A stretch of DNA of 64,000 bases from Chthonomonas sp. (GTDB lineage Bacteria; Armatimonadota; Fimbriimonadia; Fimbriimonadales; Fimbriimonadaceae). A program made the position numbers and the translations under genes. The stretch is from NCBI GenBank assembly GCA_016788585.1, contig JAEURP010000001.1, positions 124,001 to 188,000 of the forward strand. The letters are read 5' to 3'. The notes under the pieces are model-generated. The model was not told the DNA's origin and made no database searches. It worked only from the letters and a program-made list of their open reading frames with translations. This document shows positions 27,819 to 37,007 of the stretch, in pieces; position 1 is the first letter of the stretch; each line of letters begins with the position of its first letter.

Positions 27819-28679
27819 ATGGATGCGATCGAAACGGCAATGGTTTGCTTGTACTTGCGGGGGCTACGGTCCTGTGGCACGCCCCGTCGGCGGTGGCCCA
27901 TGGTCTTAGAGGCTTTGCGGGAATCATCTTGTCGCTGCCAGTCAGCGGCGATTGCTGCATTGCAAAGCGCTGCCCTCTTTGAAGAGTCGGCATGCCTCAG
28001 GGACGCTGCTCACTGGGCCCGGGCCGAGCGCCTGGTCAGTTCCGGTGCGGCCCTTGGCGTTTCCAACGCCGCCTATCCCGCTCGATGGCGGCGCGTCCTC
28101 GGTGCATCATCACCCGCAGCTCTTTGGGCAGCAGGGCCGCCCCCACTTGGAGGCCCTAGGTTCGTGGCGGTTGTTGGCTCTCGCACGCCAACAGATGATG
28201 CGGCTAAAGCAGTCACTACCTGCGTGCGCGAAATCGGCGCGATGGGATTTGGAATCGTTAGCGGTGGGGCCAGAGGTATCGACCGTTTAGCGCTCGAGGT
28301 TGCCCAAAAGCACCAGATTCCGATGCTCGTCTTGCTTCCTGCAATCTCTAGCACCTCGGCGCCCTCGCTCAGCATGAACCATTCTGGCGCCAAGTGCCAA
28401 TCGGCTTCCTTTATGGAGCGTAACGTGCTAATTTATGCCGCTGCCGAGTATGCCATTGCATTTGGCCCTCGCTTCAAAGAGGGCGGAACCTGGCATGGCG
28501 CCCTTGAAGCCCACCGCCGCCGCCTCACAAAAATTCTCGTCTACTCGGAAGACAATCTTGGGGCTCGAGCCCTGATCTCAATCGGAATAGGCCCATATGA
28601 TCCAGCTGAGGGCCTAGCTTCTGCCCTTGCTCATCGTGGGCCACAGCACCACCTGCCTATGGCCGAGCCCTGGGGCTAA
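27819..28679 (+). CDS. DprA/Smf-like Rossmann-fold protein, divergent
   Basis: A 286-residue protein. The central domain (about 110-245) follows DprA: VAVVGSRTPTDD, then GIVSGGARGIDRLALEVA, then ERNVLIYAAAEYAIAFGP and KEGGTWHGALEA, the last two in the places of the RNRIIAGLS and SGSLITA motifs of true DprA. The N-terminal 100 residues are Ala/Arg-rich and not a normal HhH/SAM domain, and no C-terminal winged helix is present. It might load RecA on single-stranded DNA in transformation, or be a DprA/LOG-type nucleotide-binding protein with another role. Confidence 0.75.
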   Translation: MDAIETAMVCLYLRGLRSCGTPRRRWPMVLEALRESSCRCQSAAIAALQSAALFEESACLRDAAHWARAERLVSSGAALGVSNAAYPARWRRVLGASSPAALWAAGPPPLGGPRFVAVVGSRTPTDDAAKAVTTCVREIGAMGFGIVSGGARGIDRLALEVAQKHQIPMLVLLPAISSTSAPSLSMNHSGAKCQSASFMERNVLIYAAAEYAIAFGPRFKEGGTWHGALEAHRRRLTKILVYSEDNLGARALISIGIGPYDPAEGLASALAHRGPQHHLPMAEPWG

Positions 28680-28696
28680 CAGGCGCGGCCTTAAGC

Positions 28697-28702
28697 TACA
28701 AT
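28697..28702 (+). promoter_or_regulatory. -10 element of the tdh-like gene, leaderless arrangement
   Basis: TACAAT ends six bases before the GTG at 28709, with no Shine-Dalgarno sequence between. Confidence 0.5.
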
Positions 28703-28708
28703 CTCCCC

Positions 28709-29746
28709 GTGTTCGCCATCGCAAAGTTGCGCCCAGAACTCGGGATCGATGTCATCGAAGCTCCCGAACCGGCGATCCGCCCTGGACATGTCAAGCTTCG
28801 AGTAAAGAGCGGTTCCGTATGCGGCACCGATCTCCACATCTACCATTGGGATGCTTTCAGTCAGGGCCGAATCAAACCACCTCGGATCATCGGCCATGAG
28901 TTTTGCGGTGAGATTATTGAAGTCGGCGAAGGAGTTCCGGGGAGCCGCATAGGTGAGTTTGTCAGTAGCGAGAGTCATATCGTTTGCGGAACGTGTCGGC
29001 AGTGCCTGAGTGGGCAGGCCCATGTTTGCGTCAACACCCGATTACTTGGCATCGATGTCGATGGCGGCTTTGGTGGCTTTGCGGTAATCCCCACCGAGAA
29101 TGCGCGCGTGACACCCCGAGTCGTTCCCGAGGGCGTCGCGAGCATGCTCGATGCTCTTGGAAATGCGGTCCACACCGTGATGGCTGGGCCGATTGAGAAC
29201 GGCACGATCTTGATCACCGGCATGGGGCCGATTGGCCTTTTTGCAGTGGCGATTTGTAAGGCCCTGGGAGCCCACAAGGTGATCGTTACGGAGGTCCGGC
29301 AGTATCGCAAAGAATTGGCAGAGCAACTTGGCGCCGATGTGATTCTGGACCCGACCCAGCACGACGTCGCCGCCGAGCTCCGAGCGCTCGCTCCCCAAGG
29401 AGTCGACGCGACACTTGAGATGAGCGGGCATCCGAGCGCGCTCCCTTTAGCGATTACCCACACTCGGCCAGGGGGACGGATCAGCCTGCTCGGGCTTTAT
29501 CAAGAGGCCCAGCAGACGATCGAACTCAACACGCTCATCATGAAGGGCATCGACCTGCAAGGTATTGTTGGTCGCCGACTACCTGAGACTTGGGATCAGA
29601 TGATCTGGTTGTTAGTTGAAAAGAAGCTGGACGTCACCCCCGTTGTCACCCACCGCGTTTCGTTCCGCGATGTCCAGTCGGCCATGGAGACTCTTGAGAA
29701 GGGCGAGGCGGGCAAAATTGTCCTCGACTTCTCCGATGCCGGCTGA
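28709..29746 (+). CDS. tdh: Zinc-dependent alcohol dehydrogenase, L-threonine 3-dehydrogenase-like
   Basis: A 345-residue medium-chain dehydrogenase. The catalytic zinc ligands are Cys in SVCGTDLHIYHWD and His-Glu in IIGHEFCGEI. The structural zinc site is partly reduced: HIVCGTCRQCLSGQAHVC keeps four cysteines. The coenzyme site is GMGPIGLFAVAICKALGA followed by VIVTEV. The GTDLHIYxWD form and overall length match threonine 3-dehydrogenase (threonine to 2-amino-3-ketobutyrate, NAD). No kbl partner is nearby, so a related polyol dehydrogenase remains possible. GTG at 28709 is the start. Confidence 0.85.
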   Translation: MFAIAKLRPELGIDVIEAPEPAIRPGHVKLRVKSGSVCGTDLHIYHWDAFSQGRIKPPRIIGHEFCGEIIEVGEGVPGSRIGEFVSSESHIVCGTCRQCLSGQAHVCVNTRLLGIDVDGGFGGFAVIPTENARVTPRVVPEGVASMLDALGNAVHTVMAGPIENGTILITGMGPIGLFAVAICKALGAHKVIVTEVRQYRKELAEQLGADVILDPTQHDVAAELRALAPQGVDATLEMSGHPSALPLAITHTRPGGRISLLGLYQEAQQTIELNTLIMKGIDLQGIVGRRLPETWDQMIWLLVEKKLDVTPVVTHRVSFRDVQSAMETLEKGEAGKIVLDFSDAG

Positions 29747-29792
29747 GGCAAATCCCAGTAACCAAACCCCGTTCTTTCGAACTGCCAGCAGG

Positions 29793-29798
29793 TACAAT
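29793..29798 (+). promoter_or_regulatory. -10 element of the TPR gene, leaderless arrangement
   Basis: TACAAT ends nine bases before the ATG at 29808; a TTCTTT 15 bases upstream is a poor -35. No ribosome binding site is evident. Confidence 0.45.
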
Positions 29799-29807
29799 TT
29801 GCAAGCT

Positions 29808-31640
29808 ATGAGCGTTGCAGTTTTGCCTTTTAATGCCGGACCAGAGACCCGCCCTACGTTGGCCCGCCAGTTCGCCAACTTCGCGGCGGAAGTCGTTCGT
29901 GCCCGCACGCAGGCAGAAGTGCACTCGGTCAACTACCTGATGCAGGTGAGTGAGGAGCAACCCGCCAAGTACGCCAATGTCAACCCATCCGAAGGCCTGA
30001 ATGAGATCGATATGATCAAGCAGCTGTTTGAACAGACTCAAGCCGCCGCTGCTATGGACGGATTACTGGTCGAAAAGGACGGGAAGTACCACCTCACCTA
30101 TCGAATCTTCGCCAATGGCACCGAGGCGCCCGTCGCCGAAGAGACCTTTGAGTTTGATAACACGGGCGCGTTCCGCCCGATGCGGACAATGATCGAAGAG
30201 CTTTGCGCCCGGGCAGAGGTGGTACTTCCCGCCGAAGCTCAGACCGATGACCAGCTCTTTGGCACGGCGAACAGCGAGGCTTTCGTCAAGTTTATTGAAG
30301 GCTATGACGCCCTGCAATACATCGAGAAGACCCAGGGCCAGGTCATCAATGAATTCAACCCGAAGTTTGCGTACGACGCTTTGCTTGAGGCCATACAGCT
30401 TGACAGTGAGTGGGAGGCGCCCTATGCGACCCTGCTGAACCTTTGCCGGGCCTGTACCCAGTTGCGTTTGGGCCGATCTGAAGATATTGAAGAGGCACTC
30501 ACCAAGGCCAAGTCTCTCACTCCCGATGACATCCGTGCCATGGTTGTGCTGGGTGAGTTCTACCAAGCCGTCAATAACAGTGCGAAGTCCTTAGAGGTCT
30601 TGCAGGAAGCTCTGAAGATCGAAGATAACGAACCTGCAATTTACACTCGAATTGGTATCGCGCAAAGTGCTCTTGGTCAAGTCGATGAGGCCGAGGCCAG
30701 CTTCCAAAAGGCAGTAGAACTTGAGCCAGTGGACAAGCCAAGTATGGGCTTTCTCGCTCAAATCGTGGCTGGTCAAGGCCGCGCCCACGAAGTTCCGATG
30801 CTCTGGCGAGAAGTCGTGGATGCTAACCCCGAGAACTCACACGCCTGGGCCAATTACGGCGCATCGCTAGTGCAGGCTGGCAACGAAGCCGAAGCGCTTC
30901 GGGCTTTTGACGAAGGGCTCGAAAAGGCCAAGGAGCCGCTCATCGTGAAGCGTGCTTACGCCCCTGCTCTCGCTCACGTCCAAGAGTTCGACAAGGCGAT
31001 GGACTACTACGAAGACGTCATCGAGATGGCGCCACAGGACGTTCAACTGCTCATCGAATACGCCCAGACCTTGCAAGCTGCCGGCCGCACATTCGAAGTG
31101 CCAAAGGTGCTTCGCGACGTTCTGGGTGGCAACCCCGATCCAAACACGCGAGCGCAGACCCTCGCTTGGCTCGTCGAACTCGAGCAGCCAAAGCGCGTCG
31201 AGAGCGTCGCCCAGGCTCAGGAGAAGATGAACGCCGAGGACTACGAAGGCGCCGTGAAGATCCTGCGCCCGATGCGAAACTGGCTCGCCGACTACTGGAA
31301 GATGTGGGCGCTGTATGCCGCGGCACTTAACCGAAGTGGCGACTTCCGCGAGGCCGAAGAAGCCTCTAATCGCCTGATCCAGCTCTTCCCCGGCAACGAA
31401 ATTGGCTTCGCCGAACTCGGTAACGCGCTCGGCCCACAAGGCAAACACGAGGAGCAATACAACGCGATGCGCTATGGCCTCTCCATTTTGCCGAATTCGC
31501 TGCCGATCGTGGTCAACTATGGCCTCGCGGCGAAGCGACTTGGGAAGACCGACGAGGCCAAGCAAGTGGCCGAAGCGCTTCGCCAGGCTGCCGCCGATAA
31601 CAAGGACCTTCAAGAAGTCGTCGCCGAACTGGAGAAGTAA
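29808..31640 (+). CDS. TPR-repeat protein
   Basis: A 610-residue protein without signal peptide. The N-terminal domain (MSVAVLPFNAGPE to about residue 140) resembles the FlgO/CsgG-type or adenylate-cyclase-associated domain often found before TPRs, with an internal EETFEFDNTG segment. From about residue 150 onward there are about ten tetratricopeptide repeats, for example YTRIGIAQSALGQVDEAEAS and HAWANYGASLVQAGNEAEAL. It is probably a scaffold for protein-protein contacts; partner unknown. ATG at 29808 was preferred over a 64-residue low-quality extension that overlaps tdh. Confidence 0.82.
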   Translation: MSVAVLPFNAGPETRPTLARQFANFAAEVVRARTQAEVHSVNYLMQVSEEQPAKYANVNPSEGLNEIDMIKQLFEQTQAAAAMDGLLVEKDGKYHLTYRIFANGTEAPVAEETFEFDNTGAFRPMRTMIEELCARAEVVLPAEAQTDDQLFGTANSEAFVKFIEGYDALQYIEKTQGQVINEFNPKFAYDALLEAIQLDSEWEAPYATLLNLCRACTQLRLGRSEDIEEALTKAKSLTPDDIRAMVVLGEFYQAVNNSAKSLEVLQEALKIEDNEPAIYTRIGIAQSALGQVDEAEASFQKAVELEPVDKPSMGFLAQIVAGQGRAHEVPMLWREVVDANPENSHAWANYGASLVQAGNEAEALRAFDEGLEKAKEPLIVKRAYAPALAHVQEFDKAMDYYEDVIEMAPQDVQLLIEYAQTLQAAGRTFEVPKVLRDVLGGNPDPNTRAQTLAWLVELEQPKRVESVAQAQEKMNAEDYEGAVKILRPMRNWLADYWKMWALYAAALNRSGDFREAEEASNRLIQLFPGNEIGFAELGNALGPQGKHEEQYNAMRYGLSILPNSLPIVVNYGLAAKRLGKTDEAKQVAEALRQAAADNKDLQEVVAELEK

Positions 31641-31653
31641 TGTTCTTAAATGG

Positions 31654-32091
31654 TTAGCCATAGCTGCTATCAGCCTGTTCCAACGGAGTAAATGTCAAGA
31701 TCATCCGAACGAATCCAAAGAGAAAGAAAATCCAGTCCCATTCGTGGAACAGGTGCAGCATGTTTGAACCTGGACCATTATAGATATCGCACGCAGCATA
31801 GGTCGCGAACATATACGGCAAGGCCAATATCGTCAAGATGACCCCCGTCCAGCGGTTCATAAACCACGTTAATGGCGCAGGTAGTAGCATGAGCATGTAC
31901 CCAATGACGCCGCTGTTCACCGACGCACAGACGTAGACCACGGCGGCTGCGAAAACGATTGAAATGATCCTATCAAGCCATCTCCAGCGGGACTGACGGT
32001 TCTGCTGATTCAGACGGGGATATGGCGAGGTGAGTCTAGGCTCGATAAGGCTGTTACGCCATTCGAACCGGTCGAGTTGCAATCCATCCAA
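31654..32091 (-). CDS. Membrane protein of unknown function, last gene of the envelope operon
   Basis: About 145 residues if it starts at TTG 32091; longer starts would lie far inside the upstream gene. A polar N-terminus is followed by three or four hydrophobic segments (IISIVFAAAVVYVCAS, MLMLLPAPLTWF, VILTILALPYMFA and WIFFLFGFVRMIL). No family recognised. It overlaps the end of the Lpt-like gene by 38 bases, so the start is unsure. It ends 13 bases from the convergent TPR gene. Confidence 0.6.
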   Translation of the reverse strand: MDGLQLDRFEWRNSLIEPRLTSPYPRLNQQNRQSRWRWLDRIISIVFAAAVVYVCASVNSGVIGYMLMLLPAPLTWFMNRWTGVILTILALPYMFATYAACDIYNGPGSNMLHLFHEWDWIFFLFGFVRMILTFTPLEQADSSYG

Positions 32092-33487
32092 TTGGCCCTT
32101 CAAGCGGTCGTGGGGGATTGGTGCCTGAACCACCTCCTGGGTTCTCGGGAATCTCATCCTCATCCACGGTGCCTTGCGCTTCGACCATCGTCGCGCTCCA
32201 CGTCTCGACATCACGCGCCGTAGAGAAGGTGAACGTCTCCGACTTCACGGTCGAGCCATCCGAAAACGTCGCTCGAACATCGCGCTGTTTGGCCTTACCC
32301 AACAGCTTCATGCGTTCATTCTCGCCGTCCCATTCGGCCCGCGGGGCCCAAACCATGCGCCACTGGCCCTCGGGCAACTCTTGCCGGGCTTGGGGTGAAC
32401 CAGTCGCAAGAGCTCGACGCTGGCCTTTCTGATACCAATACTCGATGCGATCCGCGAGCACCCGAACCGGATACTTACGCCGGTTTTCTAGCGAGCGCAA
32501 CTCATCCGAGTCTTTGGGCGCGGGCCCCGACTTACGCGTGATTTCATCTGGGACCACGGGCCGCATCGGCTGCAGCGGCTCAACCTTGAGTCCGCGCTCC
32601 GCTTCGGCCTTGATGAGCATATTCACTTTGCCTTCCAAGATCGCCCGCCGCTCGCGTCGGAACACCACCACTCGGTCGCACATTAAGTTGGCTTCCTGGC
32701 CAAAGTACCGCACATTGCCGGAGGCCACCAGCATTTCTGGTCGTCCATCCACCGGATCAAACTTCTCAATCTTATCGGCCCGGATTTCGACCTCCCCATT
32801 TTTGGCAGTCGCCTTCACAAGGGTCAAGTGCCCTTTCTCACCAAACGACTCTCCTTCGCTAGTCAGCGTCCATGGCTTTGCCGGCGATGGCTGTTGCACG
32901 GGCACCTCTTCGTTCTGGGCGAGAGTGCCGACCCAGACCACCTTGCCGATGGTCCATTTCTCTGTCTTAAAATTGTAATTGAGCTTCTTTGCGTCAATGT
33001 TTCCGCTATAAAACTTGCCCTTTACGCCTTCTGGGATGACCATGTCTTGGGTCAAGTTGCTATACATCAGCTGATCACTCTTAAGGTCGATGTCCTTATT
33101 CCAAGCTCGAATGCCGCGATCGAGAAACAGGCGCTTCACTTGATCCTGCCAGACTCCCTTGTCTGCGACGAAAGACCATACAGTCTTTTGATCCTGCTTG
33201 AACATTCCATTGCGGATCTTTTCTGCCCGATAGATGTTTCGGTCTCGAGTGATTTCCAGCTTGTCGCTGTCGGCCATCATGACCAACTTCCCATCTTGGT
33301 ATCCCCGTAACTTCGTATCATGCATCGTTACGGCAGCCTTTGAAGGATCTTCTGGCTTCGGCTTGAAGTCGGCAAATGGATCGGCTTGAATGACCGATCG
33401 CACACCAAGGAATCCAGCCCACAACAAAGCAATAGACGCGACCCCCCAAAGGAAATTGCGGACAATGGGCTTAGTTGAGCGTGACAT
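32054..33487 (-). CDS. LptC/LptA (OstA)-like lipopolysaccharide transport protein
   Basis: A 477-residue protein with an N-terminal membrane anchor (about residues 11-30) and a periplasmic part rich in the short alternating strands of the OstA/LptA-LptC beta-jellyroll: LRGYQDGKLVMMADSDKLEI, SDQLMYSN, EVEIRADKIEKFD, MLVASGNVRYFGQEANLMCD, RVLADRIEYWYQKGQRRALA. LptC and LptA are each below about 200 residues in Proteobacteria, so this looks like several modules in one chain, able to bridge the periplasm. It points to an outer membrane with LPS-like glycolipid. It overlaps both neighbours. Confidence 0.75.
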   Translation of the reverse strand: MSRSTKPIVRNFLWGVASIALLWAGFLGVRSVIQADPFADFKPKPEDPSKAAVTMHDTKLRGYQDGKLVMMADSDKLEITRDRNIYRAEKIRNGMFKQDQKTVWSFVADKGVWQDQVKRLFLDRGIRAWNKDIDLKSDQLMYSNLTQDMVIPEGVKGKFYSGNIDAKKLNYNFKTEKWTIGKVVWVGTLAQNEEVPVQQPSPAKPWTLTSEGESFGEKGHLTLVKATAKNGEVEIRADKIEKFDPVDGRPEMLVASGNVRYFGQEANLMCDRVVVFRRERRAILEGKVNMLIKAEAERGLKVEPLQPMRPVVPDEITRKSGPAPKDSDELRSLENRRKYPVRVLADRIEYWYQKGQRRALATGSPQARQELPEGQWRMVWAPRAEWDGENERMKLLGKAKQRDVRATFSDGSTVKSETFTFSTARDVETWSATMVEAQGTVDEDEIPENPGGGSGTNPPRPLEGPIGWIATRPVRMA

Positions 33488-34322
33488 TCTGCTGGACAGT
33501 GTCGCCCGGACTATTCAGTACAACCGGAACCGGGCCAGAGGTAAGCGTACCATTCGTTGCGGTCACCGTATAAGAACCAGGGGCAACCCAGAAACCAAAT
33601 CGGCGATCGCTCCCGGTTGTCATCTGCCGCACCACAGTGCTTCCCAACTTCAACTGGACCGTGGCGCCAACTCCGCTACCTGAGGGATTAACCAATCCTT
33701 CGATATTGAAGGGAGTTCCCGGGGGGGCCACTCCTGAATCGGGCAGCAACAACACGTCTCCCAAGGATGCGATGCCGCTTACTGGAAGCGCATCGGGCGT
33801 GAAAATGCGAGGAAAGAATCCGCTCTTTCCCGCTCGTCCCTCCATGGCCTGAAAGTTTGCTGGCTGCGCTGGGTCATAGGCGACCCCAACAAGGACGTAA
33901 TTACCGCTACCGTCGGTCGTGGTTCGAATCCCTCCGAGCTTCACCTCCGCTCCAGCAATGGGTGAATTGTCGTTCTGATTTCGCACAACTCCATTTACGG
34001 TTACCTTCTGCGGTCCGACAAAAAACAAGCCCAGATCTCGATCTTCGGCGGCAGCGGGAAAGGTGAAATCAAACGTCATGCTATTCCAAGCAACGGACAT
34101 TGCCGTCTGGCCGGCTGGCACCTCGATACCAAAGAAGCCATCGGACTCGGTTGCGACCGTCGTTCCCGCAATGGTGACTTGGGCGGCCGGCACCGGGGCG
34201 CCATTGTTCGAGATACTTAGGACAGTGCCCGAAAGAAATATCGTCGCGGGCGTCCCACCCCCACCGCCGCCACAGCCGACGAGCAGTAAACAAAGCGAAA
34301 CCAGCAGAATCAGTAATTTCAT
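33471..34322 (-). CDS. Lipoprotein with carboxypeptidase-regulatory-like domains
   Basis: A 283-residue lipoprotein: hydrophobic signal and lipobox LLVGC followed by a Gly run. The mature part has three short beta-sandwich (CarboxypepD_reg-like) units, each with a pattern such as GAPVPAAQVTIAGTTVATES, NSPIAGAEVKLGGIRTTTDG and GVGATVQLKLGSTVVRQMT. These units usually give adhesion or structural roles at the cell surface. It overlaps the large secreted protein (ATGA) and the Lpt-like gene (17 bases). Confidence 0.8.
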   Translation of the reverse strand: MKLLILLVSLCLLLVGCGGGGGGTPATIFLSGTVLSISNNGAPVPAAQVTIAGTTVATESDGFFGIEVPAGQTAMSVAWNSMTFDFTFPAAAEDRDLGLFFVGPQKVTVNGVVRNQNDNSPIAGAEVKLGGIRTTTDGSGNYVLVGVAYDPAQPANFQAMEGRAGKSGFFPRIFTPDALPVSGIASLGDVLLLPDSGVAPPGTPFNIEGLVNPSGSGVGATVQLKLGSTVVRQMTTGSDRRFGFWVAPGSYTVTATNGTLTSGPVPVVLNSPGDTVQQNVTLN

Positions 34323-37006
34323 TGGACGAAGTTGTTATCAATCAGCAAAGTTCGAGTCGCTGAGGTTGCCGTAAAGGTATAGGTTGCCGATCCCGAGTAG
34401 ATCGTAAGATAGCTGCGAACGGGGTCCCGAAACACATAGGTGCTTGGACGATTAGTTTCGCGGGTCATGGCAAAACTGTAGGTTCGCCCCGGCTTGAGGT
34501 TCGCGAGGTTGATCGTCCAAGTCGCCGGATTACCAAAGGCCTTCGTTGCCCGATAGAGGCCCTCATTAACCTTAATACTCAACCCAGAAGATCCCGGGGG
34601 AGCCTCGATATCGAAGGCCCGGTCGATCGCATTGGTCGCGCCCTGACGCTGTCCAAAGACCGCCGTCGCTCGCTCCCCAGCACCAGTCAGTGACAGTGCG
34701 ATATTCCAATACTTGGGGACGACGGGAGTCGAGCGACTACCGGACCCAGTGCCACCGAAGACAATCGTCGCCCCAGTTGGCGACAACACCTTGATGAAGA
34801 AGGGCTTCCCCGCTGCCAGGCCAGTGATCGAGGAGTAACTGCCAGTTTCAGGCATCCCAGTGATCGCATCGCTGGCCCCAGGAACAAACTCAAAGATATC
34901 GCTTCCAATCAGATCACCAACGGCTTCGCTATAAATTTTTGGAAAGCCCGTGTCGGCGACAAAGGTCAGTTCGCTTCGGCTGATGCTATTTGCGAGAGGG
35001 TTGCAGACCATATTCCAGCCTTGGCGCAAGGCAACGCTAATCGGTTGCTCCGACGCCTGATAACCGGGCACCGATAGACTCCCGCCGCTCTCCAATCGCA
35101 CAAAGTGCGAGTGCCCTTCTCGCAACGAGCCCGACCGCGGGAAAAACTCGAAACGCGCGTTCGCTGGATTCCAGCGGGAACCCATCGTAGCATTCTCAGA
35201 TAGACCTAGCACTTGGTCGAGCCGAGTCCTCGTGGTCTGGATTGGGAAGCCCATCATTTGGATGCCTTGCTGCAGGAAAACATCGAAAGAAGTCCGTGGC
35301 CCAACATCGAGCACCAGACCGATGTCGCCGGGCCCCTTGTTGACCCTTCTCGTCAAAATAGTCGTTGTGCCTTGGCCAGTGGTCCGTTTCACACGGACCG
35401 TCATCGGCAGGGATCCATCGAATGGCGTATCAGTTATTGTCGCCCCAAAGGCGAAATTGCTTACCGGAATGATATGAACCGTACTGCCATATTGGACCTC
35501 GACGGTAAAGGTCTGACCCGAGGCTGCGGCCACACCCGTAATCGTCCCGTAGACGTCCTTGGGTGTCGGATTTGAGGCGGTGGCGATTGCTCCCGCCGGC
35601 AAGGAAACTCGAGCTATTTGATCCTGAACGGGAACATCCACGGTCACGCGATACGGCTCACCACCGGTCGGTGTCCCCGGGAAATTCGGAACGACATTGC
35701 CATAGGCCTGAACTATGTCGATGCGGTCGTCTTGCCCGCTACCAAAGAATCGGGTGAAGTCCGTCGACCAGAAGATTGGGTAACTCGTGCCAGCCAGCAG
35801 GTTTTCGTTTCCGTTTGGCAAGGTCTCGAAATAGTGGGCTTGGATCGCAAAGACTCCGAAATCAGGACCCTCCAGCCCGGCGAGAATTGGAAATGGCTGA
35901 ACTTGAAGTTTGAGCCCAGGAGAGAGTGACGGGTCCAAGATGAATTGTCTAGCAGTCCAAGACCCAAAACTCAGACCCTCGACACCACTACTGGTGAGCG
36001 TTTGCCCGAGTGCATTGAGCTGGGAGATCGACTGATAGGCACCGGTGTTCGCGTAGTAGCTGGTCAGAAGGGAGCTGGCGAAGGACGGATACTCGACCAA
36101 CACCTTTTGAAAAGCGGAACCGGCCATGAGATACCGCAACAAGTAGAGCCCGCCGACCGAACCTCCCAGTGGGAGTTGAGTGTTTACAAGGTTAGGCGCA
36201 ATAAATGTGGGGTTACTCAGCGCTGGCTGGTTGTTCCAATCGTAGTACGACCCAAGGTCATAGCTACTCTGCAGAGTTTGCTCGATTGCTTCGGTGTCGA
36301 GCGTGGCAGGAAGAGCTCCCGGTGTTCGACAAATCCGCAAGGTCGCAGCCCGAACCAGGCCCTCATCCCAGGCTTCAAATGGGAGCTGCTTGCTCCCCAT
36401 ATAGGCTAGCAATAGCGTATGAACGAAGTTAACGGCGGCGACCTCTGGTTTGATTCCAATCCCGTCGGCATATACGGGAAACCGTATCTCGCGCTGCCCG
36501 CTTCCGTTGTTGTCGATGTAAATACCCCCGGCAACGGCATGGCGGTCTGGAATGTCCGCATCATAGTTTCGAACCCAAACCGTTCCGGCTTCCGCCGGCG
36601 CCCCAAAAACTAGATTCAGGCGCGATTGCACGGTCGCATATACGTCGGTCAAAAGCGCTTGGTAGTTGCTCGGGAAAGCGCGGGCTCCAGAAGACTCGAA
36701 TTGAAGCGCAATGCCAGGGGAGCCTCGAAAAGCTGGGAATCTCTGGCGGGATGGTGCGCCCTCTAACTTCACCCGAATGGGCAGCGTGAAAATAGGAGCC
36801 CTACGTCCGCCTTGAGCCATGACTTCTCTCTCACGGGCGCTCAGCGTTGCAAGGTTCGCTGTGAATTGCCGTACGCTTTGCTCTACGGAATCAACACCTC
36901 GGGCAGAGGAATAGGGCACGGATAGGGTTGTTCCGGCTACGACAGAGGTCAGCGCACCGAACAGCACGACAGCCCAAGCAGAGCAATACAAAGGTCGCTT
37001 TAGCAT
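34319..37006 (-). CDS. Large secreted protein with degenerate gluzincin-like region
   Basis: An 895-residue exported protein (signal peptide about residues 1-25). Residues about 190-230 read FVHTLLLAYMGS then EAWDEGLVRAAT. This resembles the HExxH...(N/D)EG helix pair of gluzincin metallopeptidases, but the Glu and second His of HExxH are missing, so peptidase activity is doubtful. The C-terminal third is beta-rich. It has no membrane helix after the signal. It is one base from the upstream lipoprotein gene and overlaps the downstream one by ATGA. Function unknown; a structural or binding role in the envelope is inferred from context. Confidence 0.75.
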   Translation of the reverse strand: MLKRPLYCSAWAVVLFGALTSVVAGTTLSVPYSSARGVDSVEQSVRQFTANLATLSAREREVMAQGGRRAPIFTLPIRVKLEGAPSRQRFPAFRGSPGIALQFESSGARAFPSNYQALLTDVYATVQSRLNLVFGAPAEAGTVWVRNYDADIPDRHAVAGGIYIDNNGSGQREIRFPVYADGIGIKPEVAAVNFVHTLLLAYMGSKQLPFEAWDEGLVRAATLRICRTPGALPATLDTEAIEQTLQSSYDLGSYYDWNNQPALSNPTFIAPNLVNTQLPLGGSVGGLYLLRYLMAGSAFQKVLVEYPSFASSLLTSYYANTGAYQSISQLNALGQTLTSSGVEGLSFGSWTARQFILDPSLSPGLKLQVQPFPILAGLEGPDFGVFAIQAHYFETLPNGNENLLAGTSYPIFWSTDFTRFFGSGQDDRIDIVQAYGNVVPNFPGTPTGGEPYRVTVDVPVQDQIARVSLPAGAIATASNPTPKDVYGTITGVAAASGQTFTVEVQYGSTVHIIPVSNFAFGATITDTPFDGSLPMTVRVKRTTGQGTTTILTRRVNKGPGDIGLVLDVGPRTSFDVFLQQGIQMMGFPIQTTRTRLDQVLGLSENATMGSRWNPANARFEFFPRSGSLREGHSHFVRLESGGSLSVPGYQASEQPISVALRQGWNMVCNPLANSISRSELTFVADTGFPKIYSEAVGDLIGSDIFEFVPGASDAITGMPETGSYSSITGLAAGKPFFIKVLSPTGATIVFGGTGSGSRSTPVVPKYWNIALSLTGAGERATAVFGQRQGATNAIDRAFDIEAPPGSSGLSIKVNEGLYRATKAFGNPATWTINLANLKPGRTYSFAMTRETNRPSTYVFRDPVRSYLTIYSGSATYTFTATSATRTLLIDNNFVQ

Positions 37007-37007
37007 C

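Noticed and set aside
29616-29807. N-terminal extension of the TPR protein
   Set aside because: It overlaps the end of tdh in another frame and is Ser/Arg-rich; a -10 element and ATG at 29808 give a better start.
31654-32214. Full-length 186-codon form of the last envelope gene
   Set aside because: The first 40 codons would lie deep inside the Lpt-like coding region; a TTG at 32091 is more economical, although uncertain.
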